64,000 nt of DNA from Cannabis sativa (lineage: Eukaryota > Streptophyta > Magnoliopsida > Rosales > Cannabaceae). Below the pieces are notes generated by a model. That model was not told the DNA's origin, ran no database searches, and saw nothing but the letters and a program-made list of their open reading frames with translations. The position numbers and the translations under genes were made by a program. This document shows, one piece after another, positions 58,139 to 64,000 of the stretch; positions within the stretch are counted from its first letter, which is position 1; every line of letters begins with the position of its first letter. Location of the stretch: contig NC_083605.1 of NCBI RefSeq assembly GCF_029168945.1, positions 38,763,280-38,827,279 of the forward strand, given 5' to 3'.

Positions 58139-61100
58139 ATGGTAATTGATTTACTTGCAAGAAATTTGGACTTTAAAACGATTGTTTGTTTGTTTTTGGA
58201 TGGTATCATGTTGTATTGAGTGTTATTTGATGATTGATTGATGTTTGTGAATTTTCGTGAAAAATAATTGCGATTCTGTTTCTGAAATTATTTTTATTGG
58301 ATAGTATGGAAAAAATTAAGCAAGTTACCTTTTTACAGAACTCAATTTCGATTTAATTTGAATTAGTTATGATTTTTTGAAGATTCGAAAAAATTGGAGT
58401 TGTGCTGAAATTTTCCTGCGATCGCGAAAACTGTCCGTACAACTCATAATTTTTTCGTTTTTCTTCGTTTTTTCATGCTTTTTCATGGAATTAACTTCCG
58501 ATTTTTTGTGTAGTTTTGTATTTATAGATTTACTATTCCTAATTCAATTCTAATTATCATTATGAATTAATTTAATATTTTTTAAATTTAATTCAAGATA
58601 TTAGTGTAATATGAATTTTAAAATAGTAAATATCTATCTTATTGCTTAATTATCTATCTTATTTGTAAATTTGATTATATCTTATCTTATTTTTAAATTT
58701 AAGGTCATATTTTAACTATTTTTAAATTAAATTTTTTTTAATAATTTGACCTTATTTAAATTTAAAATAAGATAACTATAATCATGTAATTTTAAATAGA
58801 TGTAAGATATTTTGCTAACTTTTAAATTTTGTTATTTTATTTATTCAAATTAAATTTAAAATCTGAAAAAGATATTTAATTTATTCTTTCTAATATTTAT
58901 TTATAAAATAACATTTAATTTTTTAAAAGTAATTAGCAAATTTTTAGAATGATATTTAGGTTGGTTGAAACCTAATTTTTCAAAATAGTAGGTTTAATTT
59001 TAAATATTTATTTTTTAAATAATTTCGAAATTTAAATTTTTTTTATTTTCGAAATTAAAAATATATATTTTTTTTAAATTTTATTTTTTCGAAAATTAAA
59101 TTAAATTTTATTTTTTTATTTATTTAATTATTTATTTTTCGAAATTATTTATTTAAAATCAAATAAATCCTACTTCCAACTATCCAACTAACCTTGTTGC
59201 AGGAGTATATGGTTTTAACTTGTTTGTCAGTTTTTCAAAACCTATTATTACTTGATTGCAAATAGCCATGGTTACTTTTTGCCAGATCTAATGATCTGAT
59301 GGCTCCCTTGGTCAAGATAATAATTTGTAACAGGTAAATTTTACAATCTTCTTTCATCTGTGTATGACCTAGCAACATGATAGGACCCATCCAAAGTGTG
59401 CCTGTGTGAGCCTATATGTTTATTTTGTTTTAATATAGATGCATATAGGTTGTTGCTAAATAAAATGCCACACCATGATAGATTTTATTTAGGTCCATTT
59501 AGTTATTGGACCTATTCAATTAATAACAGTTATTTATCTTAAGGTTAAATTAGTCTCTTTTGGGCCTTGTGTGAGAGTTGGGAGCCATAGAAGTGGGTAC
59601 GACATACTGAACCCAGCACCCCCTCACATGAACTACCCCAATTGTGAAGGCCCATTTGCCTGATTTAAGTAACTGTATTAGGTTAATTATATTAGTTTGA
59701 CCTAATAAAATTGAATTAGCAACATAATTAACTTTTTAATATATGAAATTTATTTTCATTTTAATATTTTAAAGTTAATTTTAAGAAAAACACTTTTAGT
59801 TTAGATATTATTTCTAGACAAACTATTTGTATTTTTCTTGTATTTAATTAAATATAGAATTTTAACTAACTAAGATTCTTTCTGGAGCTTATTTAATTAA
59901 ATATTCCTATTTAAGTTATAAATTAGTTGTATCAACTGATTTTTCATATCTAACTTAAATTTGAATATTTTATTTAAATTTTGAATTAAGTTGAGTAATC
60001 CTAGGCATTAGTTACTAAAGATTCTTTAGATATTTTTTAAGTTAATATCTTTTTGAATATTAACTTAAAATGGAATATTTTAGATATTTTTTAGGTTAAT
60101 ATCTTTTCGAATATTAACTTAAAAAGATATCTTCAAATGAAGTGGTTACAACTTAATTTTTGACATTTAATTAAATCTAAATTTGAAATTATTTAAGTTT
60201 TAGATTTTTTCTATATAACTTAAATTAAATATTTTTCAAATTTTTGAAAAGATACTTAGTCAAATAAGATATTTTCTAGATAGTAATTTTTAGACTACTT
60301 ATTATTTCTAATATTTAAATAGGAAAATATTATACTTTGTGAAATTAATTATTTAAATAATTAATTTTGGTACAATTTTATTAAGTATATTTTTCCTAGT
60401 ATTAAACTAGAAATAAATAATTAAGCCTTCTCTACACTTAATTATTATTTCTTGAATTTAATACATTTAATTAACTTGAAAAATCTAAATATCTAAGTTG
60501 ATTTTCATCATGATACTTAAATATTTATTGATTTTTCATGACACTTAATTAAATAGAAAATTATTTTTAGGTTGAAATTTAATTTTTCAACTTAAATTTA
60601 AATAATTTTCAAAATATATATTTTTCTTTATTTTATTAATCAATTTCGAAATTTGTATTTTAATTATGCAATATTTTTCGAATTTTTTTTTTGAAAAATA
60701 GATTGAGTTGTAAATTAATTAATTATTTTAAATAATTCTTGGACCAACTACAATCAATAATTTTTTCATTTAATTGATTTATTTAAAATAAATGAATTTA
60801 AAATATATATATATTATTAGAAATTGAATTAACTAATCAAAAGAAAATCTAGATAGGTGATATTTTTGCTTGAAGTATTTCTTTTCTATTTTTATTATTT
60901 TCGAAAATTTTATAGTTTTTATACTTTATATTTTCGAACTCAATAAATATATTCTCAAAGGAAATTTTTAAGTTGCTAATTATTTAATTTAATTCAACTT
61001 AAATTAATTTCCTTATTATTTATATTTAAGATTATTACTAAGATGGAAATAATTAATTTTATTTCATTCACCATCTAAGTATAATTTTATAAATATTATA

Positions 61101-61194
61101 TTAAATTCTTATTTTTTTTTTGAATTTCAATTCATAATTTGGAATTTAATGAGAATTTATTGATTAGAATAATAAAGAAAATACATTTTAAAGA
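58139..61194 (+). other. AT-rich leader of copia D, no gene
   Basis: About 3 kb of A/T-rich DNA collinear with the leaders of A, C and F, with GCGATCGC at 58428-58435 as its only GC-rich palindrome. No coding region. Confidence 0.7.
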
Positions 61195-61610
61195 ATGAGC
61201 TTTATTATTATTAAGATATTCGATCTCCATTGTGGGTTTTACATCGCGTTTGTTTTAGTGAGTAATCCTCCCTAATGGAGGAACGTTCATTAGCAATTTC
61301 GCACCGTTTAATCTCCCATGATAAGTAGTTTCTAAGTCTTTTATATGGTATGGATCACCCTAATGGTGGCGACCATATTTGACTTGCAAATTGCGAAACA
61401 ATGGTAGAAGCTCATAAGATAGAATAGCTTTGACTCTCGCCTAAACGGGACAACGCTGGATTCCAATCTTGATCGAATAAAAGGTTGCTAGAATGTTTAA
61501 CATTTTAGATGAGCTGACAACTCTATTCAATGGATGGTAGCTTTGACTCTCGCCTAAACGGGACACTGATATCAGTTTGTTGAAAAACCTTGGAAATTAT
61601 TTAGGATTGA
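61195..61610 (+). other. Structured pre-gag leader module 1, copy D
   Basis: TAGTGA / TCATTA and TCCTCC-CTAAT-GGAGGA form the first hairpin (61256-61292). AAGTC (61334-61338) / GACTT (61381-61385), ATATGGT (61343-61349) / ACCATAT (61372-61378) and CACC-CTAAT-GGTG (61356-61368) form the second. A third, with arms CTAGAATGTT / AACATTTTAG, lies at 61488-61508, between two identical 20-mers (61431-61450 and 61544-61563). The gag start lies about 180 bp downstream. Confidence 0.68.
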
Positions 61611-61741
61611 ATTTTTTAAGTATTTTCTCATATCATTCCTACTTGCTATGTGCTTATAATTTCTGAATTGATTTTGTGTTAAACCTTTATTAATTTCTAT
61701 TTGTTGATTTCTATTATTTTGTAGTATCTTGTATTATCAAA

Positions 61742-62563
61742 ATGAATCCCATGTTATCACTGTTGACTGAAAACAAGCTGAATGGATCTAACTTTAATAA
61801 GTGGAATGAGAACATTAATATTGCTCTCATAGGAGAAAGTGCCTTGTTTGTTTTAACTGAGCTGTCACCTGAAGTGCCTGGGGACAATGCTTCCAAAGCT
61901 GTGAAAGAAAAGTATGAGCGTTGGCAGAAAGCAAATGACAAAGCTCTATACTTTATGCTTTCTAGCATGGTTGACACCCTCAAAACTCGGTTTTCTAAAA
62001 CTGAGAAGGCTGCTGAAGTTATGACGAAGTTAAATGAGCTATTCGGTAAGGCATCACTTCAGTCACGCTTTGACGCGACTAAGAAGTACATTAATGCACG
62101 GATGGAACCTCATCAAAACGTGCGTGACCATGTTCTCCTAATGTCAAGTTATTTCCAAGAAGCCCAGGATCATGGTGCTGAAATGGACAGTGCTACTCAA
62201 GTAAGTCTTATCTTGAATAGCCTGACTCCAGGATTTCTACCATACACATCAAATTATGTCATGAATAAGAAGGAAATTGACTTTCATGAATTAGTCAATG
62301 ACCTTCAAACTTATGAAAATTTGATTGGAGGACCCAAGAATAAAGGGAGTAAACCTCACAATCCTGGGAATGGTAATGGGACAATAAAACCTGAAGCAAA
62401 TGTTGCCTCTGCTTCAAAGCCCAAATCGATGAGGAAGTGGAACAACACCAAGAAGCGAACAAAAGCCATGAAGAATAAAAAGGCTGTTCCTTCTGGTGAT
62501 GCTACACTTAAAGGAAAGTGTTTCTACTGCAATGAAAAAGGTCATTGGAAACCCCAATTGTAA
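61742..62563 (+). CDS. Copia D gag, truncated in its zinc knuckle
   Basis: The ATG at 61742 opens a frame of about 270 codons. It has LNGSNFNKWNENINIALIGE (copia gag N-domain) and RWQKANDKALYFMLSSMVDT. The UBN2-like helical core follows (AAEVMTKLNELFGKASLQSR, MSSYFQEAQDHGAEM, LILNSLTPGFLPYTSNYVMN). A basic Lys/Asn/Pro-rich region then leads to a zinc knuckle KGKCFYCNEKGHWK. The final Cys of CX2CX4HX4C is missing because another LTR starts at 62559, so the last few residues and the stop come from that LTR. Gag would coat the element RNA in cytoplasmic particles. The rest of the frame has no lesions. Confidence 0.88.
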   Translation: MNPMLSLLTENKLNGSNFNKWNENINIALIGESALFVLTELSPEVPGDNASKAVKEKYERWQKANDKALYFMLSSMVDTLKTRFSKTEKAAEVMTKLNELFGKASLQSRFDATKKYINARMEPHQNVRDHVLLMSSYFQEAQDHGAEMDSATQVSLILNSLTPGFLPYTSNYVMNKKEIDFHELVNDLQTYENLIGGPKNKGSKPHNPGNGNGTIKPEANVASASKPKSMRKWNNTKKRTKAMKNKKAVPSGDATLKGKCFYCNEKGHWKPQL

Positions 62564-63001
62564 CACCCTAACTAACATAGGCGTATTACGTGATTTTTAA
62601 ACATGTTGTGCAGCTCGTTGCTAATCAACGAGGTTTATGGAAAACGTGATTAATTAAAATTTTTGCTTTTTAATTAAACTTATAAAATAATATTACAAAA
62701 GACTCGGGATCCCGATTACAAAATCATTTACAAAAAGATTTAACTGTTTATACAAAATAATGTCGCCTAGCGACTAGTTACAAAATCAGCCTCGCTGTCC
62801 CGAGGATCGTACACTCCAGGCCTAACCGCCCCGACATGTACAATCTTCACAAGCTCGCTCACGGTCCATCAGCTGTAGCCTTGCCTTTACCTACACATAA
62901 ACGTAGAACTGTGAGTCGACAGACTCAGTAAGAAAAGCATAATAATACTCATACATAATCCCGGTTATGATCAGACGCCCATACCCCTGATCGTAACCCT
63001 A

Positions 63002-63096
63002 ACTGTCGTGTCCAACACGATACTGAGTCCCGCTACTGCCGTGTCCAACATGGTACTGAGCCACTACTGCCATGTCCAACATTGTAATGAGTTCTG
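63002..63096 (-). repeat. Three 31-33 bp tandem units in Tekay-like LTR
   Basis: Units start at 63002, 63035 and 63066 and share CTG-C-GTGTCCAACA-G-TACTGAG. The related LTR at 20578-22922 has one equivalent unit near 22455-22480. Confidence 0.65.
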
Positions 63097-63132
63097 AACG
63101 TTCATAGGGACGGTACTATTGACACGTAATAG

Positions 63133-63274
63133 CCTGATCGGTCGAACCGGTCATACTCTGGCTGCTGGTCATACTCCAGCCTGTACCGACGTGTTACTAT
63201 ATCCACCTGATCAGTCGAACCGGTCATACTCCGGCTGCTGGTCATACTCCAGCCTGTACCGACGTGACAGGGTT
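63133..63274 (-). repeat. Two 73-bp tandem units in Tekay-like LTR
   Basis: Units start at 63133 and 63206 and correspond to the array at 22097-22422, which has four units. Copy number therefore varies between LTRs. Confidence 0.7.
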
Positions 63275-64000
63275 GGATGGTTCGAAGCCAACATACATAA
63301 CTAATGTAATCTAACAGGCTTCCTACATGCACGCTAAACATGTAATCTACATATGCATACTGTTATACTAATCTTACCTGGATTCCGAATTCAGGTGTGC
63401 CGGTCAACCTGACTGGAACTTTAGCTGAGCGGCGGATTACAGGCTCCTAAACCATAAAAATCACAACGCTGTAAGTGACACGCTAAATCACTTCCCGGGG
63501 ACTAAAACTAGGAACTAAAAGTTTCCCTATCGATAAAAAGCATGGCAATACCCCCTAAAACATACAAACGAGGAAAACTAGGGTCCCTGAATTTTCCCCA
63601 ACCGGTAGACCGGTTGCCCAACCGGAATTCCAGTTCTGGAAAATTCAGAACCCTCATCCAGAATTCCGGATGCACAACCGGAATTCCGGTTCCTCACAGG
63701 AAGCAAACCCAAATTTTCATAACTTGCATAAATCAACCCCAAATCACATGAAACCTTCCAGACTTGTTCTATACCTCCCCTAGAACATTTCCAAGTCATT
63801 AAAACAACCCAGAAACCACAGATACGAAAAATGCCATTGGAGCTCAAGCTTTGAGTTCTAAACTAAAACTTGAGCAAAACCACCTAACATGCATTCAAAC
63901 TAGCTTGAATCTACTTAAACAAGCATATCTAAACCTCTGAAAACAACTAAAAACATCCAGCAACAGATTATACAATTTCTTTCAAAAATCATATATTTAG

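Larger units (their letters stand above)
56225..62558 (+). mobile_element. Copia-family element D (5' part), with open gag
   Basis: It has a 5' LTR, a canonical primer-binding site, a 3.6-kb leader, structured module 1 and gag. The right side is cut by a minus-strand Tekay-like LTR inside the gag zinc knuckle, and the pol and 3' LTR should lie beyond the window. The preceding five bases CTGCT (56220-56224) are the expected TSD. This is the only copy in the window with an intact-looking gag and could represent the autonomous branch. Confidence 0.9.
62559..64000 (-). repeat. Tekay-like LTR, minus strand, runs off the window
   Basis: It starts TGTAACACCCTAACTAACAT, the reverse of the LTR end at 22922, and stays collinear with 20578-22922 in reverse, including the CCGGAATTCC palindromes and a tandem array. 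CCAAT (62554-62558) would be its TSD. Small open frames on both strands in 63102-63847 are not supported as genes. At least 1442 bp are present. Confidence 0.87.

Overview
This is plant nuclear DNA, almost certainly from an angiosperm and probably a eudicot. It is AT-rich intergenic heterochromatin built from nested transposable elements. I see no intact host gene, rRNA, tRNA or CRISPR array. Host-gene sequence appears only as captured exon fragments inside a DNA transposon. I cannot name the species from sequence alone.

Layout, left to right. 1-6921 is the 3' part of a Ty1/copia-type element with long (about 1.9 kb) LTRs (copy A). It sits in an inverted, partial LTR of the same family (6922-7787), which itself sits in the gag of a minus-strand Ty3/gypsy element of Tat type (gag 7788-8325, LTR 8384-9205). 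A Mutator-like foldback MITE follows at 9216-9616. 9812-18365 is a CACTA transposon with TIRs and a 3-bp target-site duplication (TSD). It carries an RRM-protein first exon and several exons of a SHPRH-like SNF2/RING gene, and a separate short-LTR copia element (E, 11156-16089, minus) interrupts its cargo.

From 18496 a plus-strand Tat element (LTR, leader, gag, protease, RT) is the host for a series of insertions. These are a deletion-derivative chromovirus (Tekay/Del-like, 19683-22922), copia B (23848-43525) with copia F (minus, 25726-35794) nested in its 5' LTR, and copia C (43798-53662). Tat sequence resumes at 53663 and stops in its RT at 55602, where a minus-strand Tat-like LTR (55603-56224) begins. 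Copia D (56225 onward) interrupts that LTR. The gag of D is cut in its zinc knuckle by a minus-strand Tekay-like LTR that runs off the window. Exact TSDs support E, B, C, F, the Tekay derivative, the CACTA element and the MITE.

Copies A, B, C, D and F form one copia family. B keeps recognisable but broken protease-integrase-RT-RNase H. D keeps an open gag. A, C and F form a non-coding, LARD-like subfamily: their pol is a fossil carrying the same lesions, yet the LTR pairs of C and F are about 98-99% alike by eye, so they moved recently and presumably in trans. All copies keep a structured leader just upstream of gag whose stems covary between copies. In A, C and F the gag position holds a second, diverged copy of that folded module. 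I regard this leader and its duplication as the most interesting signal in the window. Next come the gene-capturing CACTA element and the templated-insertion scar in the Tekay derivative.
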